The position numbers and the translations under genes were made by a program. DNA of 64,000 nucleotides, taken from the NCBI GenBank assembly GCA_002778195.1, contig PCDI01000004.1, forward strand, positions 3,769,334-3,833,333, written 5' to 3'. Positions 10,348-21,779 of the stretch are shown here, one piece after another. Below the pieces are notes generated by a model. That model saw only the letters and a program-made list of their open reading frames with translations. It was not told the DNA's origin and made no database searches. This DNA comes from Raffaelea ambrosiae (taxonomy: Eukaryota > Ascomycota > Sordariomycetes > Ophiostomatales > Ophiostomataceae). Each line of letters opens with the position of its first letter. The first letter of the stretch is position 1.

Positions 10348-12910
10348 ATGGCGTCCCAACCTGATCTCATCGTTCAACCACAGGGCGAGAAGCCTGCTGG
10401 CCAAGACAAGACGCAGGACAATGTCGAATATGCCGAGACGGGAGGCACAGGAAGGCTATCCATTGACCTCCCAGCGAACGTTGATGTGCACGGTGATGTC
10501 ATCAAGGCTGACTGGCGCGAGATTCGCGAGAGAGCCAATAGGGCTGAAGAGTATGATCATTCCCTCAGCTTTTGGAAAGCGATCAGGATTTACAAAAAGG
10601 TAGTTATGCTTCTGACCGGCGGAGGTGGCAGATCGGATGCAAGAGGCCATGAGGCAAAGCAACCAAGTTTGCTTCCGCAGTCTGCGCTAACAATATGGAC
10701 ACATACAGGCTGTTTTCTGGTCGTTCGTGGCCTCTCTTTCGATCATCATGGAGGGTTTCGACAACAGTGTTGCCGGAAGCGGCAACTTTGCCCTCACGCA
10801 GTTTCGCCAGGTAGTTCTCCAAAACAAACAGCGCTTTCCTGGTGGCAATCTCGGGTTTGCAACGTGCTGATACAATACCCGTTTTTCGTTCGAATAGTAC
10901 TACGGACACTGGGACGAGGGCTCCCAGTCATATCAAGTCAGTGCTGCATGGCAGTCTGGCCTGGGCCAGGCCGCCAATTGTGGCGCCATTGTGGGCGTGT
11001 TCATCTCGGGCTGGCTCATCGACAAGTTCGGGTACAGGAGGACCTTGCTAGCTGGATACATTATCGTTATCCCCCTTATTGGTAAGCATTCCGGGGCCAT
11101 GAGCAACACTTGTAAAAAAGGAAACTAACACTAGACTCGTCGTGCCTTGTTAGCTATTGTGTCGTGGGCACAAAATAAGGTCATGCTTCTCATGGGGACA
11201 TTGCTTTGTGGCCTGCCATTTGGTGAGTTGTTTCGCCGTTGGTTTGCATGATCTTTCGTTCATAAAATTGGCTTACAAAAAGCAACGCCACTTACCCAGG
11301 CTGTTTCGCGGTCCTTGGTGTTAGCTACTCATCTGAAATCTGCCCCATTTCTCTTCGCGGATTCATGACCGGCTGGGTCAATGTGTGCTGGTCTATGGGC
11401 GGCTTCATTGCCACAGGCGTCACCACGGGGACGAATCAGATTCAGAATACCTACGTGGGTTTTCCTGGGCGATCCTCTCGATTGATGCGTATTCATCTAT
11501 TTGCTAATTGTGATCCATGCTCAGTCTTTCCGTGTTCCCTATATGACTCAATGTTCGTCGTCTGATTCTTCCAGCCTAGTATTCCGCTTGAAAAAAAAGG
11601 GCTTCACTGACATGTTGTTAACAGGGGTGTGGCCTGTCCCTCTCATTATCGCCATGTACTTCGCTCCTGAGTCGCCTTGGTGGCTTGTCCGCCACGGAAG
11701 GCTAGCCGAGGCTACCCACTCTGTCCGCCGACTGGGCTCTACCGAATCAGCCAAGGTAGCAACAGAACAAGTAGCCAACATGGTGCGCGTTACAAAGCTT
11801 GAGCAGGAGGAAGCAGAGGCGATTGGAAACTCCAGGTGGGTGGAGCTATTCAAGGGTACCGATCTGAGACGGACCGAGATCACCTGCATTGCCTGGATAG
11901 GTGAGAGAATCTGCAATCACATGGTGCCTTCGCTTTTCGTTATGGTCTGTTATTAACAGAAAACCAAAACCACGCAGTGCAAAACGCCTGCGGTGTTATC
12001 TTCGCTGGGTCGACAACATATGTTTTCGAACAAGCCGGGTTTCCTCAGGGGGAGGCATTTAATCTGGGTTTGGGTGCTTCTGCAATCCATTTCGTGGCCA
12101 ACTTTGTGAATTTGTACGTGGCCTCGAACGTTACTCCGAAAGTGACACGGGACTGCACGGATAATTATTAGGAAACTGACGCATGTGGACACGCAGTTAC
12201 TTTATTTCCATCATGGGTCGCCGAAGTCTGTACTTGCTGGGTTTGTCTATTCTGGACTTTCTTCTGCTGCTTATCGGTATCTGGGCCCTGCTCGGTGTTG
12301 GTGGCAAGGATCTAGCTTGGGCAAAATGGGCACAAGCCGTCACCCAAATGGTGTTCTATGGCTGCTACACTGCGTTGATCGGTGAGTTTCCTTTCAATCT
12401 TGATTTTGTCAAAGCTCTGTCGAAGCTCTGTCGAAGCTCGGTGCTGCTACTGTTATGATTGGTGTGAAACCGGTTGCTCACGGCCCTTTAGGACCCGTCT
12501 GTTATTCCATCGTCGGCGAAGCCTCTTCCACAAGATTGAGAAATAAATCGATTGCTCTGGGACGTATCTGCTATGCAATTTTTACGCTGGCTATGAATAT
12601 CCTCAACACCTACATGATCAACGCGTCCGCCTGGAACTGGCAGGGAAAGACGGCTTTCTTCTGTGAGTTGTTCTGTTTTGGTTATTTATCTTTTCTCATG
12701 CGTACCCACTGGCCCTTTTGCTGATACTTGATGCTTCCCCTAGGGCTTCCCATCTGCTTTCTATGTATTGTGTGGTCCTTTTTTCGACTTCCTGAATTCA
12801 AAGGTCGATCCTACTACGAACTCGACATGTTGTTCCAGCGCCGTGTACCTGCCAGGAAGTTCAAATCCACGGTCCTGGAGACCGGTGCAGACCAGCATCT
12901 GGAGGACTAG
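10348..12910 (+). CDS. MFS sugar transporter, alpha-glucoside/maltose permease type
   Basis: Sugar-porter family proton symporter of the plasma membrane. Eleven exons: 10348-10599, 10709-10810, 10898-11081, 11154-11222, 11300-11454, 11525-11552, 11625-11900, 11978-12113, 12197-12381, 12492-12662, 12744-12910, giving 574 residues. Landmarks: ~84-residue cytosolic N-terminus, EGFDNSVAGSGNFALTQF in helix 1, GWLIDKFGYRR (loop 2-3 signature), PISLRGFMTGW, WVWPVPLIIAMYFAPESPWWLVRHGR, FISIMGRRSLYLLG, and a C-terminal RLPEFKGRSYYELDMLFQRRVPARKF motif. That last pattern is typical of fungal maltose and other alpha-glucoside permeases (MAL61/MalP/AGT). Exon 6 is only 28 nt and is followed by an unusual GTTCGT donor, but it is needed to join TYSFRVPYMTQ to WVWPVP. 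With amylases on both sides, uptake of maltose or similar oligosaccharides is the likely job; substrate is inferred. Confidence 0.88.
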
Positions 12911-14036
12911 CGGCGTAACATTGTCAGAGTTTCTAGCCGTACGAATCCTATAGTTTATCGGGCCCGCGCACATTGGACAATTGTGGGGTGCTATGAGTAG
13001 GTATTATCCCAGCGACCACGGGCTGCGGAGTGGGAGATTGAAGGTTGTATGTAGATTGCACCAGCTTCTTCGTAACAGAATGACCACGCCCATCCACACC
13101 ATCTTCTGGCACACCCTTTTTCGCCTTGCATCGACGTCCCCGAGCCGTGAGTGACATTGCCAACATTGTTTTCAAGTAGTCTATCTAAGCACCATCAAAA
13201 TAGCGCTAGCTGAAGATGTTGCGGGTGACGATGGCATGTAGTCTCAATCAGCTGCCCAAATGGAGAGCGGCTGTCGACATTCCTTGCCGTGCTGCCGGCT
13301 CTTGTGGGCGTACAGGTCTCGCCCATAGCGCAGAAAATCCGCCACGCATCAGCCCATTACACTTGCTAGCCCCGGCCGCATGGACCATTGGGGTATGGCG
13401 AGCGCATAGGTGGCCGTGTCCCATCAATGATTGCTAGCTTCCGACCCAAGCCACCACGCCAAGAAATTGGAAGCAGTTCGTCAAGCGCCGGGATCCACCA
13501 AACAACATGCGACGTTACGCAGATGTAAATTAGACGATGTCTTGACGGCCGTTCCAGACTCCGGCGCCGTTGTGTTTACCAAGACCATCGCCAGCTTCGG
13601 TGTAAGTCTGTCCAGCCGTCGCCCGCTGCAATGCAAGTTTTTCCGGACTTCATCGGCCTCGGCATAGGTCTGTCCGTCCAATAGAGAGCATGGACAGAGT
13701 TCAGCTATCTTCCACCTCATCGAGATGATATCGGTGAAATTCGTCCGGGGCTCTTGGGGGCGTTTTGCTGGCCGAGCCTGTCTCTCCTATTTTCCCTCTT
13801 CTACTTATTTCATCTTGCCCTTTCACCTCTCCTGCCGTTCCATCTCGGTTGCCATACGCTTCTGCTCTACTTGGTGGCATTTGGGCACTGGAGACAGATC
13901 TCAACATTGAGAATCTCTGGTATTCACGCTTACACGGCCTTCCAACCTTACTAGCCCTGTTGAAAACCAAACTGATCCCCGCCTCCTGCTCTATTGCGTA
14001 TTGGCTACGCTGTTCCGATCATTCACGGTCGTCACA
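12911..14036. other. Intergenic region, no gene seen
   Basis: 1.13 kb between the transporter and the alpha-mannosidase, both on the plus strand. Only short unrelated open frames occur. No RNA gene or repeat was noticed. It presumably holds the mannosidase promoter. Confidence 0.5.
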
Positions 14037-17000
14037 ATGGGTGGCCCCCAGGGCGGTACGGTCTACCCGCTCTTTGCGGAACGACCGATTGGTGTCCAAA
14101 CGACCAGCATCCTCAAAGGCCGCATTGATCCCTTCTACAAGTCTCAGCAGTATGAAAAGGTCAATTTGCTGGCGTAGGTTTGATTATATTTTGTGCTGCT
14201 CATTCCTGCGCTCCGCGGCCAAAGTTTTCATCCGCCGTGCCTTCAGTCGTACCAGTTGAAACTAACACGGCGTTCTAGAAATTTGTACAATGCGCGGTAC
14301 TCGGGTATGCCCCATGTTCAAATCTCCGTGTGGGATGCACCGGGGACAAACCGTCCAACTTTTGAAGAAGCTGTGCACCACGAGTTCAAAGACACTCACG
14401 TCGGGGCTTCTTTTGGTCCATCATGGTCCACCCATTGGTTCAAAGTCATCTTGACCGTCCCCAAAGAGATCATGGACGACGATCTCGTCGAGCTGCACTG
14501 GGACAGCAACAGTGAAGGCGCTGTTTGGACAGAGGATGGCGTCCCCCTCCAGGGTCTGACGGGTGCCGGCGAACGGGTTGTCTGGGTCGTCCCCAAGCCC
14601 TTCCGCGATGGCAAGGCACACACCATCTACATCGAGATGGCTTGCAACACCATGTTTGGCAACGCGGCTGCGGACGACTGCATACAGCCCCCGGAGCTGG
14701 ATAAGCAGTACGCACTTACTATGGCTGACATTGTATCCGTGAACGTGCAAGCCCGCGCGCTCTACTTCGATATATGGGTCTTGGGCGATGCTGCGCGCGA
14801 GCTGGGGGACAAATCAGCACAGCAAAACGAAGCTCTTGCCGTGGCTATGAAAATCATCGACACATTTCAGGTCAACAATCAAGAATCAATTCTCCGGTGT
14901 CGCAAGCTGGCCCAGCAGGTACTCGGACCGGACGTCGACTCCCATCGTGTGTACGAAGTCGGCCAAGAGCCGGTGGTGTTTGGGATCGGTCACTGCCATA
15001 TCGACACCTGCTGGCTGTGGCCCTGGGACGAGACAAAACGGAAGGTCTGCCGATCTTGGTCAAACCAATGCGACTTGATGGACCGTTATCCCGAGTTGCG
15101 CTTTGCTTGTTCACAGGCTCAGCAGTACACGTGGCTGAAGCAATACTATCCTGCAGTCTATGGCCGCGTGAAGAAGAAGGTCCTGGAGGGCCAGTTTCAT
15201 CCTATTGGTGGAAGCTGGGTGGAACACGACACCAATATGCCCAGCGGTGAATCCCTGGCGCGCCAGTTCTTTTACGGCCAGAGATTCTTCGAGGCTGAGT
15301 TCGGCTTTCGCTGCCGTACTTTTTGGCTCCCTGATACTTTTGGTTACTCAAGCCAGATACCGCAGCTTAGCCGTTTGGCAGGCATGGACCGTTTCATGAC
15401 CCAGAAGCTAAGCTGGAATAATATAAACAACTTTCCGCACACGACTTTCTCCTGGGTGAGTCCTGATGGCAGTCAAGTTCTCTGCCATATGCCCCCATCG
15501 GAAACCTACAATGCGGAGGCGGATTTTACGGATATCAAGCACAGTATCACCCAGCATAAGACTATGCGCGTGGACAGCAAATCATTGCTTGTCTTTGGCA
15601 AGGGTGATGGTGGTGGCGGTCCGACTTGGCAGCATTTGGAGAAGCTTCGCCGATGTGCTGGCATGAGCAATACAGTGGGAGGCATTCCGAAAGTGAAGCT
15701 TGGTCTCTCAGTCGATGACTTTTTCGACCGTGTCGCACTTAAAGCCAGTGAGCTGCCAACCTGGCACGGCGAGCTTTACTTCGAGCTGCATCGGGGGACG
15801 TATACCACGCAGGCCAACAACAAATATTTCAACCGCAGGGCTGAGTTTTTGCTTCGCGACATCGAACGCCTTGCCACGATTGCCTCTATCAGGAACAAGT
15901 TGTACAAATACCCTACCAAGACCATTGATGACATGTGGGAATCAGTACTTCTCTGCCAGTTCCACGATTGTCTCCCTGGGAGTTCGATCAGGATATGCTA
16001 CGACGATTCCGATGAGGTACGTCTGGATGATATGCCCTGTCTATTTTTGTATACGTCTGGTCCACTGACAACAAGATGATCAGCTCTATGCCAAAGTCTT
16101 CCAGAAAGGAAATGCACTGCTTAACCAACTGTACGGAGTGTTTGGCGTCTCTGACGCCCGATCTGATAGTGCGAACGAGCCTGTGGCCCTCAATACTCTG
16201 CCTTGGCCCCGCAAGGAGATCGTGGAGCTCGCTGATAGTCCGGCCTGCTTGGCTTGCGGCTCTGGCGAGATCTTGTCTCTGCACCCTTTACCCGTGCTAG
16301 AAGACAAGCCTTCGGTGACAGTCACACAGAGCCAGCAGGGCTGGTACGTCCTCGAGAATGATCAGTTGAAGGTCACTGTTCAGCAAGGCGGCATCACTTC
16401 CATCTATGATCGTGAGAACGACCGCGAGATCATTGAGCAAGGCGGCTCGGCCAACAAGTTTGTCATCTTTGATGACATACCGCTCTACTGGCAGGCCTGG
16501 GATGTAGAAGTGTACCATCTTGATACTCGTCGGCAGCTCAAATACGGCGAGACCCGGATCTTTGAGCAGAAGCCGCACCGGGTCACGCTCGTGACCGACG
16601 TCGAGATTAGCGAGCAGAGCTCGTTGAAATCTTATATTAGCCTGTCAGCCAGCCTTGACGGCGAGAACGCCCAGATTAACTGCTCGGCCGAGGTAGACTG
16701 GCACGAGAACTCAAAGTTCTTAAAGGTGGAATTTCCGGTCAATGTGGTCAACGAGGAGGCCTCGTACGAGACAGCCTTTAGCATCACAAAGCGGCCCACG
16801 CACTATAACACCAGTTGGGACATGGCCAAGTTTGAAGTCTGCTGCCACAAATTTGCGGATCTCTCAGAGCACAACTACGGCGTGTCCATTCTCAACGATG
16901 GCAAGTATGGATTTGCCACCGCAGGCAAGATGATGCGTCTATCACTGCTGCGCTCTCCAAAGGCTCCCGATGCCGACGCGGACATGGGCCATCACTCGAT

Positions 17001-17436
17001 TCGCTGGGCGATCCTCCCCCACACGGGCGCCCTGTCCTGGAACACCGTCAAAGCCGCTTATGCGCTGAACAGTCCGCTCAGAGTTCTTTACTCTCCAAAG
17101 TCGACCGTGAACACCCTTTCCCGACCTTGCGTTCAACTCATCAATATTGACGAGTCACAGTCCATTGTCTTGGACACGATCAAGCGTGGCCATGATGACG
17201 AAGATGTCTCCAGACAAGATGGGCTGCGCGTGAATAAAGGACAAAGCATTGTTTTGCGTGTTTATGAATCCCTTGGAGGAACTAGCAGGGCCACCATCCG
17301 AACAGACTTCGTGCCCCAACGGGTAGCGAAGACCAACATCCTGGAGGATGATCTGGAAGAAATTCCTGTCAAGGGCAGAGAGTTCACCTTCAAGCTCCGG
17401 CGCTTTGAAGTGGCTACGTTCAAAGTTCAGCTGTAA
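14037..17436 (+). CDS. ams1: Alpha-mannosidase, GH38, Ams1 type
   Basis: Zinc-dependent alpha-mannosidase that trims free oligomannosides in cytosol and vacuole; in yeast it reaches the vacuole by the Cvt pathway. Three exons: 14037-14173, 14279-16016, 16084-17436, total 1,075 residues, matching yeast Ams1 (~1,080). There is no signal peptide, as expected. Catalytic features: GHCHIDTCWLWPW (zinc ligands His and Asp), GGSWVEHDTN, RTFWLPDTFGYSSQIPQ (nucleophile/zinc Asp), GKGDGGGGPTWQHLE, and LCQFHDCLPGSSI in the middle domain. The C-terminal beta domain (LKVEFPVNV...YETAF) is complete. The first exon was found from MGGPQGGTVYPLFAERPIG, which joins as VNLLA|NLYNARYSG across the intron at 14174-14278. 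It sits inside the amylolytic block, though mannan turnover is a different pathway, so the neighbourhood may be incidental. Confidence 0.95.
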
Positions 17437-17831
17437 GATGGGGGATGCGGAGAACATTTTCCCGACTTTCCTTATGGCTTTGGGTTCTGTGATGGAACCG
17501 ACAAGATCTAATTCGGGTTCTTGTATTGGTGATTTCTCCGCCTTGGTGGGGGGTGGTATTGTGGGAAATATTTTCTAAACCTGCCATAATCAAGAAATCT
17601 TTGTTCACGTTGTAATATAGCCCATCTAAAGTCGATATACATAGACGTGCCCAATGTGACCGAACCAATTTTGACCGTTTCAACGAGCGGCTTGTCTTAA
17701 TGCCGTACTATGATTGGAGCAATGGCTTTGAGTACTCTTCCCCTGAAATTTTTCCATCATAGGCAAGGAACGCCACTAGGCACTTCTAGGCGTGTTTCAT
17801 GGCCGCACTCCCTCGGCCGGCCAGATTTTGC

Positions 17832-17845
17832 CCGCAATACCCCCG
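17832..17845 (-). promoter_or_regulatory. AmyR-type site CGGN8CGG upstream of alpha-amylase
   Basis: CCGcaatacccCCG on the plus strand, i.e. CGGN8CGG on the minus strand, about 255 bases upstream of the amylase ATG. It has the same spacing as the glucoamylase site, consistent with shared activation by an AmyR-like regulator that is not encoded in this window. Confidence 0.55.
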
Positions 17846-18016
17846 AGCAAAGTGCCGTGTGGTAGGGGCGATCACTTTCCTAGTGCCTGCAAGGCCGGCA
17901 GCTTCTCTTCTCAGTTAGAAGCGGGGGGGGGAGGGATTGCCGTTTATCAAGTACTCGTAGTTGCGACGAAGTGGCCTTGAGAAGGTTCGGGCGGCTCCAA
18001 CTGGAGCCACCATACG

Positions 18017-18024
18017 TATATATT
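18017..18024 (+). promoter_or_regulatory. TATA box of the alpha-amylase gene
   Basis: TATATATT about 76-83 bases upstream of the ATG at 18100, a usual place for a strong inducible fungal promoter. Confidence 0.5.
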
Positions 18025-18099
18025 GGCACATCGTCGTGGATTAACCATCCAATCTAATCCTGAGTAACACAACGCGACAATCAGCCATTCTCTCACAAG

Positions 18100-18603
18100 A
18101 TGCGTTTCTCCTCCGTGTCCATCTTCTTTGCCAGTCTTGGCGCCGTGTCGGCCCTGACGCCCGCCCAGTGGCGCTCGCAGTCTATTTACCAGGTTATGAC
18201 CGATCGGTTTGGCCGCACCGACAACTCGACAACGGCACCATGCAACACGGCCGACCAGGCGTACTGCGGCGGCACATGGCAGGGACTGATCAATCACCTA
18301 GACTACATCCAAGGGATGGGGTTTACTGCAGTGAGTTTGGGGCGAAGAACGGTCCGAAGACTCGAGCTAATTGGCCGCCAGGTTTGGATTTCGCCGTTTG
18401 TGGCCCAGATGTCGGGACAGACAACAGATGGGCAAGTTCAAGAGAATCTGACTTCTTGCAAATCAATGTTAACCGTTCACCAGGGCCTCTTACCATGGCT
18501 ATTGGGCTCAGAATATCAATGATGTCAACTCAGCCTTTGGCACGTCGGATGATCTCAAGGCCCTTTCGGCCGCACTTCATGACCGGGGCATGGTAGGCGG
18601 ATT

Positions 18604-18641
<38 letters not shown>

Positions 18642-20753
18642 GGGGGGGGGGGGGGAGGGGGATTCCTTGTCCGCAGAGCTTTTCTAATGCCTCGCAGTAT
18701 CTCATGGCCGACATTGTGACCAACCATTTCGCCTATGACGGCTGTGGAGACTGCGTGGACTACAGCATCTTTACGCCGTTCAACTCGGAGTCGTACTTCC
18801 ATTCTTTCTGTCTGATTGATTACAACAACGTGACCAGCATCAAGGCGGTAAGTGAACGCTCTCTTGTGGTCGGATATGAGTATTCCAGCTAACAGTATCA
18901 GTGCTGGGAAGGAGACAATATTGTTTCTCTGCCTGATCTTCGGACGGAAGACTCTGGTGTCCTCGATACTTGGAACTCTTGGATTCAGGACATGGTGTCG
19001 ACCTACGGCATGTGAGTGCGAGACCAGAGAATACGTGTAGGACTTGGACCGTGCTGACTACTCTCAGCGATGGTATCCGTCTGGACAGCACGCAGCAAGT
19101 GGACAGCGCCTTTCTATCTTCGTTTGAAAACGCAGCCGGTGTGTATATTGTTGGCGAGGTCTTCAACGGCGACCCGAGCTACACCTGCCCGTACCAGGAT
19201 TATGTGTCTGGCGTGATGAACTACCCTGCGTAGGTTATTCTGATCTGCATCCACCGCCGCTGCCTCTACTAACACCTCCAAGCTACTTCTGGATTCTCCA
19301 GGCCTTTCAGTCCACGTCTGGCAGCATCAGCAACCTGGTCAATGGCATCAACACCATGAAGAGCACCTGCAAGGATGTCACTCTTCTGGGGTCGTTCCTT
19401 GAGAACCACGACAATGCCCGGTTTGCCTCCTTGACGAGCGATATGTCTCTGGCCAAGAATGCCATTGCCTTTACTGTTCTCATGGTATGCTTTCAACGAG
19501 GGGATAAAAAAATCAGAAAAGAAAAGAAAGGAAATCGGTCCCTCTTTCCTCTTTTTTTTCGTCCATTCTATTCTGACATCACCAGGATGGCATCCCTATT
19601 GTCTACGAGGGTCAGGAACAACACCTCTCCGGTGGCGACGTTCCCAACGACCGCGAGGCCATCTGGCTCACCGGCTACGACACGTCCGCTACGCTCTACA
19701 CGTTCATCGCCGTCCTCAATGAGATCCGCAACCGCGCCATCGCCTCTAATAGCACGTACCTCGACTACAACGCCTACCCGACCTACTCGGACGATTCCAC
19801 CATCGTTATGCGCAAGGGGTTCGACGGCAACCAGATCGTCAGCGTCTTCACCAACCAGGGTGCCAGCGCGTCATCCTACACGTTGACGCTGACCAGCGAC
19901 CAGACAGGTTTCACGGCGGGCGAGTCGCTGGTGGAAATTTTGGAGTGTACGGCGGCGACTACAGACAGCAGCAGTGGCAGCCTGGCCGTGGGCATGTCGG
20001 GGGGGCTACCGCGGGTGTACTACCCGCTGTCACAGCTGCAGGGTACCGGCATCTGTCGGGATATTACTGGTTAGCGACTGTCTGGGGAGTGAAGAGAGAA
20101 CGTGGATGGATGCTAGGAGCGGACCTGAACTGCGATTTATCCGTTTTTTTTTCTCTCCTCGTCCCTTTTCCTTAGGCCCGGGTACGGCGACGACGACCAG
20201 TACTTCGACGACAACTGCGGCAACATCCTATGCCACGCCCACGTCTGTTGAAATCACCTTCAACGAGCGTGTCGCAACTGTCTACGGCGAAACTATCAAG
20301 ATGCATGTGTGAAATTTTCCTCTTGTGTTGAAGCTATCTATTTTTATCCTTTAAAATCTCTGTAGCTTTTCCAGTGTAGATATTTTCTTCTCATTTCTTC
20401 TTCTTTTTTGTTATGTACATAACAATGTTCTCTTCACTCACTCACTATCCCCCCCCCCCCCTCTCTCTCTCTCTCTCTCTTTGCTGTGGAAGTTGCCCAC
20501 CTAACAAGTACAGCACACCACAGCCCTTGGTAACTGGAACCCTAGCTCAGGCATCACCTCTAGCGCCAGTCAGGACACCCACTGTGGCCCCTGTGGATGG
20601 TCGCCCCCAACTTCGTCCCTGACACCGTCATCCAGTACAAGTTTGTTAACAGCCAGCGGCGGTGTCGTTGCCTGGGAGGCCGATCCGAACCACACACTGA
20701 CGGCGGAAGCGTCTTGTGCGACGGCGACGACAGTGGCGAGTCCATGGAAATAG
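18100..20753 (+). CDS. Alpha-amylase, GH13 with C-terminal CBM20 (CBM20 frame disturbed)
   Basis: Secreted endo-acting amylase of Taka-amylase type. Ten exons: 18100-18330, 18382-18431, 18484-18592, 18698-18847, 18902-19011, 19068-19229, 19283-19484, 19586-20069, 20176-20306, 20514-20753; the frame stays open for 622 residues. The signal peptide is MRFSSVSIFFASLGAVSA. Conserved regions: I DIVTNHF, II GIRLDSTQQV (nucleophile Asp), III GEVFNGDP (acid Glu), IV FLENHDNARF. Region II has Gln-Gln where Taka-amylase has Lys-His. The second intron has a GC donor (GCAAGT at 18432). After a Thr-rich linker comes a CBM20 (NERVATVYGETIK, ALGNW, WEADPNHTLT, stop 20751-20753). Bases ~20573-20654 encode the expected CBM20 strand (VIQYKFVNS) in another frame, so two compensating shifts replace that strand. 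The intron at 20307-20513 is unusually long and uncertain. The catalytic domain is certain; the 3' end is not. Confidence 0.85.
18605..18655. repeat. T36-G15 homopolymer junction in amylase intron 3
   Basis: 36 T residues run straight into 15 G residues inside the 18593-18697 intron. Such a junction is unusual for native sequence and may be an assembly or polyG base-call artefact. Confidence 0.8.
20449..20480. repeat. C13 run plus (CT)10 microsatellite
   Basis: Low-complexity tract inside the long inferred amylase intron (20307-20513). It raises the chance of sequence error in the CBM20-coding part. Confidence 0.8.
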
Positions 20754-21559
20754 CCAGGTGAACAGGGGAGTAGATAAGGAGGATCTCGCATATCAGTGGG
20801 ACTTCCCAGGGTGGTTGCCGATCGTCTGACGGCAGAATATCAACATGTGACAGAGCTCCTTCTTGATATGGCAAGTTCGGGAAACATGTGAAAACGCAAC
20901 TTCTACATTAGGCATTTCCTTTTCAAGCCTCGAAAATGTAAGACTGGGCCACGGAGGGTGTATACAGTAGACAGATTGCAGGAGGATCGGGGCAGTCACA
21001 CCGTACAAACCTCAATCAGAAATCGCATTAGCCTCCCTCAAAAAGCCGTAGGACGCAATTTTAACGCAATTGTCCTTGTTGCCTCCCCAAACCGAAACGC
21101 TGCCAGGACTGGACTATCTACAAGAGACAGCTCGACACGATCAAAAGTAGCATGGCAATAGACGTTACCCAGTGGCAAGGTGTATACGAGGAAAGACAGA
21201 CGCAGGGGCGGATTCTGACCGTCTGTATCCAGAATGACAGCCTGCGTATCTGACTGAATGGTAGCGGTAAGGGACACGGGGCACGGGGTACGGGTCCCTT
21301 GACCCTTCATTCTCCGTCTGGTCGAACTAACCAGTCAGCCGCTTGCCACGCCGGCAGCTCCCGCGTAGGGCCCCAAGGTTCACCCTTGGCAGACAACGGC
21401 TGCAGTCTTTCCGACCCAGGAAACCAACGGTGTGCCGGCAGTTCAGAAGCCGAGCCCAAGGACCATTGGAAAGCAAGCCAGATGATACTGGGCCTTTTGT
21501 CCCTCCGTCTGATCTGTGAAGGTAGTACTATAGTGCAAGGCATAATTCTTTTTTTTTTT

Positions 21560-21619
21560 NNNNNNNNNNNNNNNNNNNNNNNNNNNNNNNNNNNNNNNNN
21601 NNNNNNNNNNNNNNNNNNN
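21560..21619. other. Assembly gap (60 N)
   Basis: Sixty undetermined bases directly after a T run that begins near 21549. The true length is unknown. Confidence 0.98.
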
Positions 21620-21779
21620 GGATTCGACAGTACTTGGCCAAAGTTCCGGTCCTCGGGAGATCATTGGAGGACACATCCGCGAACGAACGGGTCAGTTAGA
21701 CAAGCGGCGGGTACAGGGAGAAACCATACGGCAGGGTTGGTCTCGAAGGGTGACTAGACCAGCGCTTGGCGTGGTTAGG

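Larger units (their letters stand above)
17437..18099. other. Alpha-amylase promoter region
   Basis: 663 bases between the mannosidase stop and the amylase ATG, with the AmyR-type site at 17832-17845, a G8 run near 17925 and a TATA element at 18017-18024. No gene is seen. Confidence 0.6.

Noticed and set aside
13549..13563. CCGN9CCG upstream of the alpha-mannosidase as an AmyR site
   Set aside because: The spacing is nine, not eight, so it does not fit the AmyR pattern.
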